From the NCBI GenBank assembly GCA_029240815.1, contig JARDZO010000001.1, positions 1 to 64,000 on the forward strand: a stretch of 64,000 nucleotides of DNA, read 5' to 3'. The notes beneath the pieces are model-generated. The model saw nothing but the letters and a program-made list of their open reading frames with translations. It did no database searches and was not told the origin of the DNA. This document shows positions 35,899-44,963 of the stretch, one piece after another (the first letter of the stretch is position 1; the number at the start of each line of letters is the position of its first letter). The translations under genes and the position numbers were made by a program. The DNA is from Brevibacillus sp. (GTDB taxonomy: Bacteria; Bacillota; Bacilli; Brevibacillales; Brevibacillaceae).

Positions 35899-36096
35899 TC
35901 ATCTGGCTTTAACGACCATCCAACGCCATCCGTGCAGCCAGCGCTGTTCAAACATGGTGGCAAAAATGTACACGACAAACCCAAGCATCACTCCGCACAA
36001 GGAAATGACTCCGGCCATACGTCCCTGTGTAATGATGCGAGAGATCAGGTAAATCATTTTTGGTCCCGGAGAACAGACCATTCCGAGCGAGACCAA
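35899..36096 (-). pseudogene. truncated LysE-family exporter remnant
   Basis: 65 codons cover only the first two helices of a LysE/RhtB exporter (LVSLGMVCSPGPKMIYLISRIITQGRMAGVISLCGVMLGFVVYI), then run into an unrelated short tail (RWLHGWRWMVVKAR) and stop. A full-length member is about 205 residues (compare 19532). The central and C-terminal membrane helices are missing, so it is a remnant. Confidence 0.75.
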
Positions 36097-36159
36097 TGCA
36101 AACCTTCCCGATCAAATGGATTTCTTCATATGACTGACAAACAATGACAAAAACAAGCA

Positions 36160-36201
36160 AAAAGCCCTTGCATACCCGAAAGAGCGATGCAAGGACTTTT
36201 C
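36160..36201 (-). terminator. terminator at the end of the muropeptide/GlcDF gene run
   Basis: AAGCCCTTGCAT (36162-36173) pairs with ATGCAAGGACTT (36187-36198), with T-rich sequence following on the minus strand. This is the first good terminator after murQ, glcD and glcF. Confidence 0.82.
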
Positions 36202-36209
36202 ACTTTAGC

Positions 36210-37538
36210 TTATGCTCTTCGTTCCAAGGATGTTCCATTTTTTCTTTGGACACGAGCCAATAAATCAACGAGGTGCACGGCTTCCATCTGGTCTTCCAAG
36301 CCTGCGCGCTTGATCCCTGCTTTCATTTGCAGCAGACAGCCCGGATTGGATGTGACCAAGATATCGGCCTGGGTGGCGGCGACGTGGCCCATTTTTTCGT
36401 CCAGCAGATTGCCCGCCATCTCTGGCTGTACCAGATTGTATATTCCTGCCGATCCGCAGCAGCGGTCACCTTCCCGCAGGGGCACATAAGTGGCACCTTG
36501 AATCGACTGTAGGAGATTTATTGGCTCTTTGGTGACCTTCATGCCATTGCGCAGGTGGCAGGATGATTGATAGGTGATCCGCTTGGACTGAGGCAGAGCT
36601 CCCCATGTATTCGGTTCTACCAGCTCCACCAACAGCTCGCTGATATCTTTGACCCGGGAGGAAAACCACTCTGCCCGTTCGTGCCATTCCGAATCATGCT
36701 CCAGCAGATGATTGTACTCCTGCAGTAAAGCCCCGCAGCCACCTGCATTGGATACGATCACATCCACATCAGCCGCGCTGAATGCAGCGATGTTTTTCCT
36801 CGCCAGATTTCTTGCTTCTTCTCTTTCCCCGCTATGGGCATGCAGTGCCCCACAGCATACCTGCCCCTCTGCAATCACGACCTCACAGCCCGCCTCGGTC
36901 AATAGCCGTACGGTGTTGAGATTGGTCTCACTAAACAGCACATCCATGATGCAGCCGTGAAACATGCCGACCCGAAGCTTCTGTTCTCCAACAGCCGGAA
37001 TGACCGTAGCCCCGAGGTATTGGGTGATTCCTTTTCCGGACGCTTCTGGCATGATCGCTTCCATCTCACCCAGCTGTTTCGGCAGGATGCGGAGTACACC
37101 GAGCTTGCGTACCGCTTTTTGCATTCCAGATCGCTGGTAGAAACGCAACATGCTACCTAATCGATAGAGTCGGTCCTGACGTGGGAATAGATGAGTGAAG
37201 GCCACTTTGCGGACAGCTTTGACCCATGTCGGATGCTCTTGCACTTCCTCGATGGCCTCTCTCGTCTGTTCAATCAGCTGACCATAGGGAACGCCTGCCG
37301 GACAAACCGGTTCGCAGGCACGACAGCCGAGGCACAGATTCATTTGATCGACAAAGTCCTTGTCCGGCTGCATGACGCCGTCTGCCACAGCTTTCATCAA
37401 AGCGATCCGGCCCCGTGGAGATGCAGCCTCATATCCCGTCTCGCGAAAGGTCGGACAAGCAGGCTGGCAAAAACCGCAGCGCATGCAGTTGGACAGCTCT
37501 TCATAATCCAGTTTATCTATCAAGGCTTCTTTAAGCAC
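36210..37538 (-). CDS. glcF: glycolate/D-lactate oxidase iron-sulfur subunit
   Basis: A 442-residue FeS subunit. Two 4Fe-4S motifs are seen: C18-x2-C21-x2-C24-x3-C28P and C69-x2-C72-x2-C75-x3-C79P. Two CCG domains follow (VCCGALHAHSGE, DRCCGSAGIYN). GlcF passes electrons from the flavin subunit to the membrane quinone pool. It overlaps glcD by 8 bases. Because murQ lies directly upstream of glcD, the natural substrate may be D-lactate released by MurQ rather than, or besides, glycolate (inference). Confidence 0.9.
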   Translation of the reverse strand: MLKEALIDKLDYEELSNCMRCGFCQPACPTFRETGYEAASPRGRIALMKAVADGVMQPDKDFVDQMNLCLGCRACEPVCPAGVPYGQLIEQTREAIEEVQEHPTWVKAVRKVAFTHLFPRQDRLYRLGSMLRFYQRSGMQKAVRKLGVLRILPKQLGEMEAIMPEASGKGITQYLGATVIPAVGEQKLRVGMFHGCIMDVLFSETNLNTVRLLTEAGCEVVIAEGQVCCGALHAHSGEREEARNLARKNIAAFSAADVDVIVSNAGGCGALLQEYNHLLEHDSEWHERAEWFSSRVKDISELLVELVEPNTWGALPQSKRITYQSSCHLRNGMKVTKEPINLLQSIQGATYVPLREGDRCCGSAGIYNLVQPEMAGNLLDEKMGHVAATQADILVTSNPGCLLQMKAGIKRAGLEDQMEAVHLVDLLARVQRKNGTSLERRA

Positions 37539-38946
37539 GGTTGACCACCACTCTGTTCCGGGTTTCTTTGGCGAACATCTTGCCAGGATTCAGTAGGTTG
37601 TGCGGGTCAAAAGCCTGTTTGATGCCCTTCATCACTTCGATCCCCGCGGCACCCACTTTCCATTCGAGATAGGGTGCCTTGACGATACCCACGCCATGCT
37701 CACCTGTAATGGTTCCGCCCAAATCGATAGCGGCTTCAAATATTTCCGCAAACGCGTCCTCGACCCGCTCGATTTCTTCGTGATTGCGCGCATCGGTCAT
37801 ACAGGTGGGATGCAGATTGCCGTCACCTGCATGACCAAAGGTACAAATGTTCAGACCATACCGCTCCGTGATTTCTTGAATAGCCGCTACCATCGGGGCA
37901 ATCTGCGCCCGTGGAACAGTCGCATCCTCAAGAATCGTGGTCGGGCGCATCCGAGACAGGGCAGCCAGTGCACTTCGTCTCGCCGTCATGACTTCGTCCG
38001 CTTCTTCTGGTGTCGTGGCGACTTTGATCTGGACGGCGTCGTTTTTCTTGCAAATCGCAGAAATCTTCTCGATGTCACGATCTACCGATTCCGCTTCTCC
38101 ATCCTGGCCGATCAGCAAAATGGCAGCCACATCAGTCGGCAGACCAATCTGCTTGAAATCTTCCACAACTCGAATGGTTCCCTGATCCAAAAACTCCAGT
38201 GTTCCCGGGATGATCCTGTTCGCGATAATGTCAGAAACGGAGCGAGCCGCTTGGGACATATCCGCATACATCGCCAGCATGACGCGCTGGGTCTGTGGTT
38301 TTGGAATCAGCTTGAGGATCGCCTGGGTGATGATGGCCAGCGTTCCCTCACTGCCTACCAGCAGCTTGGTCAAGTCATATCCCGCCACATCTTTCATCAG
38401 CTTGCCACCTGTGCGAATGATCTCCCCATTCGGCAGAACCGCTTCCAATCCGAGTACGTAATCCTTTGTCGTTCCGTATTTCAGTCCGCGGAGTCCTCCC
38501 GAATTGAGAGCGATATTCCCGCCAATCGTCGAGATGACCATACTGCCCGGGTCCGGAGGATAAAACAGACCGTGCGCTTCGACCGCCTGATGAATGTCAG
38601 CGGTGCGCACACCCGGCTGTACGGTGATCGTCAGATTTTGCTCGTCGATCTCCACGATCTGATTCATTCGGTTCAAGACGAGGACAATGCCTCCCCCGAC
38701 CGGAATCGTTCCTGCACAAAGATTAGACCCTGCACCGCGCGTCACGATCGGGATTTGATGCTTTGCCGCTACCCGCATGACTTGTTGAACTTCTTCCGTG
38801 CTTTGCGGCATCACCACGACGTCGGGCAGTGACTGCTGCATAGGCGTCGCATCATACGAGTAAGCGACCAACGCTTCCTGCCGATCCAGACAATGCTTCT
38901 CTCCCACGATCGCGCGCAACTCGGAGCGAATGTGTTCGGGCAACAT
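37531..38946 (-). CDS. glcD: FAD-linked glycolate/D-lactate oxidase subunit
   Basis: A 471-residue flavoprotein of the GlcD/D-lactate dehydrogenase family. The FAD-binding (PCMH) domain carries PIVTRGAGSNLCAGTIPVGGGIVL and PPDPGS; the C-terminal cap has FGHAGDGNLHP and TGEHGVG. The ATG at 38946 follows GAGGAGGG by five bases; an earlier start at 38961 lacks a site. Only 18 bases separate it from murQ, with no terminator. It oxidises a 2-hydroxyacid to the oxoacid; sequence alone does not tell glycolate from D-lactate. Confidence 0.9.
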   Translation of the reverse strand: MLPEHIRSELRAIVGEKHCLDRQEALVAYSYDATPMQQSLPDVVVMPQSTEEVQQVMRVAAKHQIPIVTRGAGSNLCAGTIPVGGGIVLVLNRMNQIVEIDEQNLTITVQPGVRTADIHQAVEAHGLFYPPDPGSMVISTIGGNIALNSGGLRGLKYGTTKDYVLGLEAVLPNGEIIRTGGKLMKDVAGYDLTKLLVGSEGTLAIITQAILKLIPKPQTQRVMLAMYADMSQAARSVSDIIANRIIPGTLEFLDQGTIRVVEDFKQIGLPTDVAAILLIGQDGEAESVDRDIEKISAICKKNDAVQIKVATTPEEADEVMTARRSALAALSRMRPTTILEDATVPRAQIAPMVAAIQEITERYGLNICTFGHAGDGNLHPTCMTDARNHEEIERVEDAFAEIFEAAIDLGGTITGEHGVGIVKAPYLEWKVGAAGIEVMKGIKQAFDPHNLLNPGKMFAKETRNRVVVNRA

Positions 38947-38964
38947 GGAAACCCTCCTCAAGAA

Positions 38965-39873
38965 TTAACTGTACTTCTGAATTGCTTCCCGAATTCTTCC
39001 TTTGGTGAGATTTAACAATTGTGCGGCTTCTTCCCTGCTGGTATTCGTCAATTTCATCAAAATCGCCGTCTTGGCATCCCCTTTTGCCTGATCCGCCAGT
39101 CGCTCCGCTTCAGCGTAGCTTGCGCCGGTTACTTCCATGACGATCCGTTTGACCCGTTCCTTGAGCTTGAGGTTTGTCGCCTGAACATTCACCATCAGGT
39201 TGCCGTACACCTTGCCGAGCTTGATCATGGTAGCTGTCGTCAGCATATTGAGGACGAGCTTTTGTGCCGAGCCTGCCTTGAGTCGTGTCGAGCCAGTCAA
39301 TACCTCTGGTCCAACGACGACATTGATCGCAACATCTACCCCTTTGTTAATAAAAGAAGGCTGGTTGCATGATACCGCAATGGTACGGGCACCGATCGCC
39401 TGCGCTTCTTGCAGAACTCCGAGCACATATGGAGTCCGACCGCTTGCCGCGATACCGACCACCACATCTCGATCCGTCACACCGTATTTGCGCACATCCT
39501 CAATCCCCAGCTCCACGGAATCTTCCGCGCCTTCGACTGCACGGATCATGGCAGATGGCCCGCCAGCGATGACTCCCTGAACCAATTCAGGATCCGTCCC
39601 AAATGTCGGCGGGCATTCAGACGCATCGAGAATTCCCAATCGTCCGCTTGTTCCCGCTCCAAAGTAAAAGAGTCTGCCATCTTTCTCCAATGCCGCCACG
39701 ATCAGCTCGACCGCTTCAGACACTTGATCCAAGACGCGCTCAACTGCGTAAGGTACTTTTTTATCTTCATCGTTCATCAGCTGAACGATTCCCCGGGTAC
39801 TCAACCGATCAAGGTCCTGAGTGCTTTCGTTTTTTCCTTCTGTCGTTAATGCTTGCAAGTTCTCCAGCTTCAC
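38965..39873 (-). CDS. murQ: N-acetylmuramic acid 6-phosphate etherase
   Basis: A 302-residue MurQ. The SIS domain has FGAGTSGRLGILDASECPPTFG, including the DASE segment with the catalytic glutamate, and GIAASGRTPYVLG; the C-terminal helical end has NTSREEAAQLLNLTKGRIREAI. It splits MurNAc-6-phosphate into GlcNAc-6-phosphate and D-lactate in the cytosol. The GTG at 39873 is chosen because AAAGGAGG is nine bases upstream; the longer frame overlaps the transporter gene. Last of the importer block and first before glcDF. Confidence 0.95.
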   Translation of the reverse strand: MKLENLQALTTEGKNESTQDLDRLSTRGIVQLMNDEDKKVPYAVERVLDQVSEAVELIVAALEKDGRLFYFGAGTSGRLGILDASECPPTFGTDPELVQGVIAGGPSAMIRAVEGAEDSVELGIEDVRKYGVTDRDVVVGIAASGRTPYVLGVLQEAQAIGARTIAVSCNQPSFINKGVDVAINVVVGPEVLTGSTRLKAGSAQKLVLNMLTTATMIKLGKVYGNLMVNVQATNLKLKERVKRIVMEVTGASYAEAERLADQAKGDAKTAILMKLTNTSREEAAQLLNLTKGRIREAIQKYS

Positions 39874-39896
39874 TCTCTCCGAACCTCCTTTTGTTT

Positions 39897-40883
39897 TCAT
39901 ACTTGCGGCCTAATTGCGCCCTCGTCCAGATGGCAGGAAACCCAATGTCCTGCTGCTAGCTCTCGTGCAGGCGGGGCACTTGTCTTGCAAATGTCCATGC
40001 AGTGTCGGCAACGCGGATGGAACGTGCAACCCGATGGCGGATTGGCTGGGCTCGGCAAGTCTCCCTCCAAAATGATGCGCTGTGTCGTCAGGTGCGGATT
40101 CGGAACAGGTACAGCTGATAGCAAAGCCTGCGTGTACGGATGTGTCGGGTGTTCATATAAGGATTGCTTGTCTGCTACCTCTACCACTTTTCCCAGATAC
40201 ATGACCGCGACTCGGTCGGAAATGTGACGCACGACACTCAAATCGTGGGAAATAAACAGATAGGTCAAATTAAATTCCTTTTGCAAATCTTGCATCAGGT
40301 TGAGGATTTGCGCCTGGATGGATACGTCCAGCGCAGATACTGGCTCGTCAGCAATAATCAGCTTGGGTCGCAAAATCAGTGCACGGGCGATCCCGATCCG
40401 CTGGCGTTGTCCCCCGGAAAACTCGTGGGGAAAACGGTCCAGATGCTGCTTGGACAACCCGACAATCCCGATCATTTCCTCTACCTGACGGCGGCGTTCT
40501 TGTGCCGTGCCAATCCCATGTATGATCAATGGATCTTCTAGTAGCTGTCCGATTGTTTTGCGTGGATTCAGCGATGCAAAGGGGTCCTGAAAAACGAGCT
40601 GCATGTCGCGGCGGGCACGGCGCAAATCCGTCTCGTTCAGCTTGCGGATGTCGTTTCCTTCGAACAGGATTTCCCCATCGGTCGGCTCGATCAACCGCAA
40701 AATGCAGCGACCCGTTGTTGATTTACCGCAGCCGGATTCACCTACGATACTGACTGTCTCCCCCGGATAGACCGTGAGATTGACGCCATCGACGGCGCGG
40801 ACGACCTTTTCCTTGCTGAAAAAGCCCTGCTTGCTCGTGAAATGCTTGGTTAACGATTTGATCTCCAAGAGTGGTTTTGTCAT
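39897..40883 (-). CDS. oligopeptide/muropeptide ABC importer, ATP-binding protein (OppF/DppF type)
   Basis: A 328-residue ATPase: Walker [10 protein letters not shown] (48-56), signature FSGGQRQR (155-162), Walker B LIIADEP (175-181), and the OppF-type C-terminal cysteine-rich oligo-HPY tail ([15 protein letters not shown]). It energises uptake with the neighbouring OppD-like ATPase. ATG 40883 has AGGGGGA upstream and overlaps that gene by four bases. The cargo is probably a muropeptide or peptide from cell-wall turnover, judged by anmK and murQ in the same operon. Confidence 0.9.
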   Translation of the reverse strand: MTKPLLEIKSLTKHFTSKQGFFSKEKVVRAVDGVNLTVYPGETVSIVGESGCGKSTTGRCILRLIEPTDGEILFEGNDIRKLNETDLRRARRDMQLVFQDPFASLNPRKTIGQLLEDPLIIHGIGTAQERRRQVEEMIGIVGLSKQHLDRFPHEFSGGQRQRIGIARALILRPKLIIADEPVSALDVSIQAQILNLMQDLQKEFNLTYLFISHDLSVVRHISDRVAVMYLGKVVEVADKQSLYEHPTHPYTQALLSAVPVPNPHLTTQRIILEGDLPSPANPPSGCTFHPRCRHCMDICKTSAPPARELAAGHWVSCHLDEGAIRPQV

Positions 40884-41854
40884 TGTGCTTCCCCCTCGCG
40901 ATACAGCCAGCACCGGCATTTTTGCGAATCGGAGACAGACATGAGCTCCGGATTTTTCTCCCGGCAGATGTCCATCGCTTCAGAACAACGTGGGGCAAAG
41001 CGACATCCCGCTGGCATTTCACTCAGCAGTGGAACAGCACCCGGAATGGCATCCAGCCGCTCCTGATTTACGTTGACGCTCGGCATGGACTTCATCAGAC
41101 CTCTGGTGTACGGGTGCTTGGGTTCGTCAAACAGCTTTTTGACGTCCGCTTCCTCCACAATCTGGCCGGCGTACATGACGATTACGCGGTGGCACATCTC
41201 GGCTACCACACCCAAGTCGTGGGTGATCAGCATGATGGAAGTCCCTCTCTCGTTGCGCACCTTTTTCATCAATTCGAGAATCTGCGCCTGAATCGTCACA
41301 TCGAGGGCAGTCGTCGGTTCATCCGCGATCAGCAATTTTGGCTCACAAGCCATCGCCATGGCGATCATGACGCGCTGACGCATCCCGCCCGAGAGCTGGT
41401 GCGGATAGTCTGCAATGATTTCATCTGCACGAGGAATCCCCACCTGCCTGAGCAGCTCGATCGTCCGCTCTTTCGCAGCTTGCTTGGACAAGCCCATATG
41501 ACGGCGCAATGGTTCGCTGATCTGTTTTCCGATCGGATGCAGCGGATTGAGCGAAGTCATCGGTTCCTGAAAGATCATCGCGATCTCGTTTCCCCGTATC
41601 TTTTGCATTTCTTTATCTGAAAGGGTCAGCAATTCTTTATCCTGAAATCGAATGCTGCCGCTCATTTCCACATTTCGTCCCAAAAGCTGCATGATGGACA
41701 TGCTGGTCACGCTTTTTCCACAACCCGACTCGCCTACCACCCCTACGGTTTCGCCAGGTTCCACAGTCAGGCTGACCCCTTCGATGACGGTCAGCTTATT
41801 GCCAGATTGAAGAAAGGATGTTCGTAAATTATCGATCGCAAGCATAGCTGTCAT
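40880..41854 (-). CDS. oligopeptide/muropeptide ABC importer, ATP-binding protein (OppD/DppD type)
   Basis: A 324-residue ATPase: Walker A GESGCGKS (41-48), signature LSGGMRQRV (154-162), Walker B LLIADEP (174-180), and an oligo-HPY tail with GCRFAPRCSEAMDIC. It is the partner of the OppF-type protein directly downstream. ATG 41854 follows GGGGGAG. It overlaps the end of the serine hydrolase gene by 26 bases, an unusually long overlap that ties their expression. Confidence 0.9.
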   Translation of the reverse strand: MTAMLAIDNLRTSFLQSGNKLTVIEGVSLTVEPGETVGVVGESGCGKSVTSMSIMQLLGRNVEMSGSIRFQDKELLTLSDKEMQKIRGNEIAMIFQEPMTSLNPLHPIGKQISEPLRRHMGLSKQAAKERTIELLRQVGIPRADEIIADYPHQLSGGMRQRVMIAMAMACEPKLLIADEPTTALDVTIQAQILELMKKVRNERGTSIMLITHDLGVVAEMCHRVIVMYAGQIVEEADVKKLFDEPKHPYTRGLMKSMPSVNVNQERLDAIPGAVPLLSEMPAGCRFAPRCSEAMDICREKNPELMSVSDSQKCRCWLYREGEAQ

Positions 41855-43091
41855 GGGTACTCCCCCTTTCTCTCGATGAGCCGACTGGCTTGATGCCGTT
41901 CAAAATTTGATTGTGGTGAGCGATGCGCCACGGCCCGATCAAAGGACTTGCGACAGGATGGACCCGATTGGTCAACGTAATTACCGTCACTTCTCTGATC
42001 GGATCGGACCAGATCGACGTTCCTGTAAAGCCTGTATGGCCAAAAGAGCGTTCTGACACCATGTCTCCTCCTGTACAGCCAGCCGCAAGCTGTTCGAGTG
42101 AACCGCCTGTAGATGAGGCGATCCAGCCGAGGCCTCTGCGATGAGTGGAGGGATCTGTATGGGAGCGAGTAGACAGCGCCCTCAGAACAGGATCGATGCG
42201 GACCGGAGCATCATCGGAAGTCCAGATCTCCATATAGCGCTCGACATCGCGAACAGTCGCAAAGAGACCGGCATGTCCGCTGATTCCTCCGAGGCCGTAA
42301 TGTGCGTTGCAGTCGTGGACCGTACCGCAGATCACGCCTTGTCGCCACTTATAATCCGCCAGCTTTTCTCTCCACTCCGCCACTCTCGGATGATCGAAAG
42401 GCTCCATTTCTGCCAAGTAGTTCTCTGCCATATTTTTCTCAAACGCATTGCCATTTTCCGTAAGCGCAATCCCGCTGATCTCAAGCATGGATTGCTGCAG
42501 AGGAACATAACAGGCGCTTTCCATTCCGCTCGGTTTAAAAATGAGTCTTTTAGCGAGTGAGTCCAGCTCTTCCCCCCAGACGCGCTCCAGCAGAAAGCCG
42601 AGTAACATAAATCCTAAATCACTGTAGACGACCTGACTGCCAGGAGTGCCAATCAGCTGCTCCTGGGAGATTAGTCGAATGTAGTCCGCTCTGCCCTGAC
42701 CAATCAGAAAAAACGGGCGCCATGCAGGAAGTCCAGACGTGTGCGTGAGCAAGTGCGCAATTTTGATCTGCGCTTTTCTTTCCCTGTCTCTGCCCTCTCC
42801 CATTTCTGGTATATGGGTGATGAGTGCATCTGCGAGGGACAGCTTGCCGGTTTGGATGCTGAGTAAAACGAGCGGCAGCGTCACGACGACTTTCGTCAGG
42901 GATGCAAGATCGTATAAAGTCTGAGCATCGACAGTTGCTGCTCCCTCTTCTACCCCCGTCATGCCTTTGACCGTTGTCAGTGTCGGCGCTCCTTTTCTCA
43001 TCACACTGACAGCAGCACCCGGAAAAATACCTTTTCGAATCCCATCCTCCAGACTTTGTTCCATCCGAACCATGAGCTCGATTCCGTTCAT
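41829..43091 (-). CDS. class-C beta-lactamase-related serine hydrolase (AmiE/EstB-like), cytosolic
   Basis: A 420-residue serine hydrolase. S64-L-T-K67 is the nucleophile motif, Tyr156 in YSD replaces the usual YxN, and HTG (352-354) closes the active site; GGISGHAGLFAT is typical of the AmiE/EstB group. No signal peptide is present, so it should act in the cytosol. Lying between the permease and ATPase genes of the importer and near anmK and murQ, it likely trims peptide or ester groups from imported muropeptides, as AmiE does outside B. subtilis cells. The exact bond cut is not known. Confidence 0.83.
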   Translation of the reverse strand: MNGIELMVRMEQSLEDGIRKGIFPGAAVSVMRKGAPTLTTVKGMTGVEEGAATVDAQTLYDLASLTKVVVTLPLVLLSIQTGKLSLADALITHIPEMGEGRDRERKAQIKIAHLLTHTSGLPAWRPFFLIGQGRADYIRLISQEQLIGTPGSQVVYSDLGFMLLGFLLERVWGEELDSLAKRLIFKPSGMESACYVPLQQSMLEISGIALTENGNAFEKNMAENYLAEMEPFDHPRVAEWREKLADYKWRQGVICGTVHDCNAHYGLGGISGHAGLFATVRDVERYMEIWTSDDAPVRIDPVLRALSTRSHTDPSTHRRGLGWIASSTGGSLEQLAAGCTGGDMVSERSFGHTGFTGTSIWSDPIREVTVITLTNRVHPVASPLIGPWRIAHHNQILNGIKPVGSSRERGSTHDSYACDR

Positions 43092-43106
43092 TTCGATTCC
43101 TCCCGC

Positions 43107-43940
43107 CTACTTGCCGCGATGACGCGGATCGAGAATATCGCGAACTGCATCGCCGAACATGTTGCAGGCAAGAATGGTCACGGTCATGGCAAGACATGGC
43201 CAAATGATCATCCCAGGAGCCAATTCCATATAACGGCGTGCCTCTGAAATCATACCGCCCCATGATGGATCAGGCGGTTGGATGCCCAAGCCCAAAAAGC
43301 TGAGAGCGGATTCGGTCAAAATCGCACCGGAAATCGCCAACGAGGATTGCACCAAGAGTGGCGCAGTCACATTCGGAAAGATTTCCAGGAACAAAATACG
43401 TTTCGTGCTTGCCCCAATAGCTCGTGCGCTCTCCACGTATTCCAGGTTCTTGATGGAGAGTACAGCTCCCCTGACGGTGCGGGTAAAAATGGGAATATTC
43501 ACAATCCCGATGGCCATGATGGTATTAAATGTACCCGGACCTAACGCCGCGACAATCGCCAGCGCCAGCAAAATCTCTGGAAAGGCAAACAGCACATCCA
43601 TGCAGCGCATGATAAAACCGTCCACCCAACGCCCGAAGTAACCAGCTATCAATCCAAACAGCGTCCCAAATACGACACTGACCAATACGGCAGACACGCC
43701 CACCACTAGAGATACGCGCGCTCCGTAGATAATGCGGCTCAACAGGTCACGACCAAACTGGTCCGTTCCCAGCATAAACTCACCAGAGCTGCCTTCCATC
43801 CGATGCTCCTGAAACATCTGCGTCGGGTCATGCGGTGCCAACACCGGCGCCAATGCAGCCGTTACACAGAGCAGCGCCAGCAACACGGAACAGAAGACGG
43901 CCGTTTTATTTGCGAAAAATCGCTTTCGAAAAGTGCTCAT
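43107..43940 (-). CDS. ABC importer permease (OppC/DppC type)
   Basis: A 277-residue inner-membrane permease with an N-terminal OppC segment, an extracytoplasmic loop (LGTDQFGRDLLSRIIYGARVSLVVG) and the EAA loop seen as ARAIGASTKRILFLEIFPNVTAPLLV. About six helices. It pairs with the DppB-type permease 15 bases upstream. ATG 43940 follows a GGGGAA site. Confidence 0.92.
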   Translation of the reverse strand: MSTFRKRFFANKTAVFCSVLLALLCVTAALAPVLAPHDPTQMFQEHRMEGSSGEFMLGTDQFGRDLLSRIIYGARVSLVVGVSAVLVSVVFGTLFGLIAGYFGRWVDGFIMRCMDVLFAFPEILLALAIVAALGPGTFNTIMAIGIVNIPIFTRTVRGAVLSIKNLEYVESARAIGASTKRILFLEIFPNVTAPLLVQSSLAISGAILTESALSFLGLGIQPPDPSWGGMISEARRYMELAPGMIIWPCLAMTVTILACNMFGDAVRDILDPRHRGK

Positions 43941-43955
43941 GTCGCATTCCCCTTG

Positions 43956-44897
43956 TCAATACTTGATACGCGGATCAATCCAGGTATAGATCAGGTCGAT
44001 GAGCAGATTGACCAGGACAAACACCAGAGCGACAAATAAGACGCCTCCCTGTACAACCGGATAATCCCGCTGATAGATGCCTTCTAAAATGTACTGACCC
44101 AATCCCGGTATCGAAAACAGCTGCTCCACGATGACTGATCCGCCCAACAGGTATCCGATCTGCATGCCGGCAATGGTCACGATCGGAATCGAGGAGTTGC
44201 GGAACGCGTGACCCATGACGATGGTCCATTGACTGTTCCCTTTTGCACGTGCTGTACGGATGAAGTCCTTGTCCATGGTTTCCAAGAAAGCAGATCGCGT
44301 CATCCTCATCACGCCTGCAGCTACGACAATGCCCATCGTCACCGCTGGCAGGATAAACACCTTGAAGGCTTCCACGGGATTTTCCCAGAAGCTGACGACA
44401 TCAATCGGCGGAAACCAGTTGAAATAGAGAGAAAGGCCCAACAAGAGAAGGGTCCCGATCGCAAAATTGGGTACCGAGATTCCCAGCAACGTAACCACGC
44501 GGACGATGATATCTGTCTTGGAGTGCGCGCGGATGGCGGACAGGATGCCAAACGGAATGGCGAGCGCCCAGCCGATCAGGACGCCAAATACCGTCAGCTG
44601 CAGCGTGATCAAAAAGCGCTTGAAGATTTGCGGCAAGATTTCCTCGCCAGAATGGACAGATACTCCAAAGTTCCCCTGCAGCATTCCGCCGATCCAATGA
44701 AAGTACTGCGTGATCAACGGCTGATCCAGTCCCATGCTCTTGTGCAGGGCAGCGATGGCTTCTGGGGTAGCGTTTGTTCCCAGCATGATAGAAGCAGGAT
44801 CACCCGGCACCAGATGCAGGATGGTAAATACCAAAACGGAGATGCCAAACAGGATGGGAATCAGGCTGGCGACGCGTTTGATTAGATAAGATCCCAC
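43956..44897 (-). CDS. ABC importer permease (OppB/DppB type)
   Basis: A 313-residue permease with the DppB/OppB opening (IKRVASLIPILFGISVLVFTILHLVPGDPASIMLG), EAA loop RTARAKGNSQWTIVMGHAFRNSSIPIV and the ending GGVLFVALVFVLVNLLIDLIYTWIDPRIKY. GTG 44897 has GGAGGG six bases upstream. It is separated from the binding-protein gene by an intercistronic hairpin. Confidence 0.92.
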   Translation of the reverse strand: MGSYLIKRVASLIPILFGISVLVFTILHLVPGDPASIMLGTNATPEAIAALHKSMGLDQPLITQYFHWIGGMLQGNFGVSVHSGEEILPQIFKRFLITLQLTVFGVLIGWALAIPFGILSAIRAHSKTDIIVRVVTLLGISVPNFAIGTLLLLGLSLYFNWFPPIDVVSFWENPVEAFKVFILPAVTMGIVVAAGVMRMTRSAFLETMDKDFIRTARAKGNSQWTIVMGHAFRNSSIPIVTIAGMQIGYLLGGSVIVEQLFSIPGLGQYILEGIYQRDYPVVQGGVLFVALVFVLVNLLIDLIYTWIDPRIKY

Positions 44898-44922
44898 GAG
44901 GTTCCCTCCAAATTAGAAACTT

Positions 44923-44948
44923 GGCTCCGCCAGAGGCCAGGCGGAGCC
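44923..44948 (-). promoter_or_regulatory. intercistronic hairpin between binding protein and permeases
   Basis: GGCTCCGCC (44923-44931) pairs perfectly with GGCGGAGCC (44940-44948). The following T tract is weak, so it likely attenuates or stabilises rather than fully stops, giving more binding protein than permease. Confidence 0.7.
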
Positions 44949-44963
44949 TTGATCATCTATCTA

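Larger units (their letters stand above)
35497..36209. other. 713-base gap with gene remnants
   Basis: No complete gene is found here. The stretch holds a terminator hairpin (35657-35700), a truncated Nudix gene (35715-35852), a truncated LysE-type gene (35899-36096) and the terminator of glcF (36160-36201). Confidence 0.65.

Noticed and set aside
37600..38832. 410-residue plus-strand open frame over glcD
   Set aside because: Antisense shadow of a well-supported FAD enzyme; the translation is rich in Arg, His and Gln with no domain.
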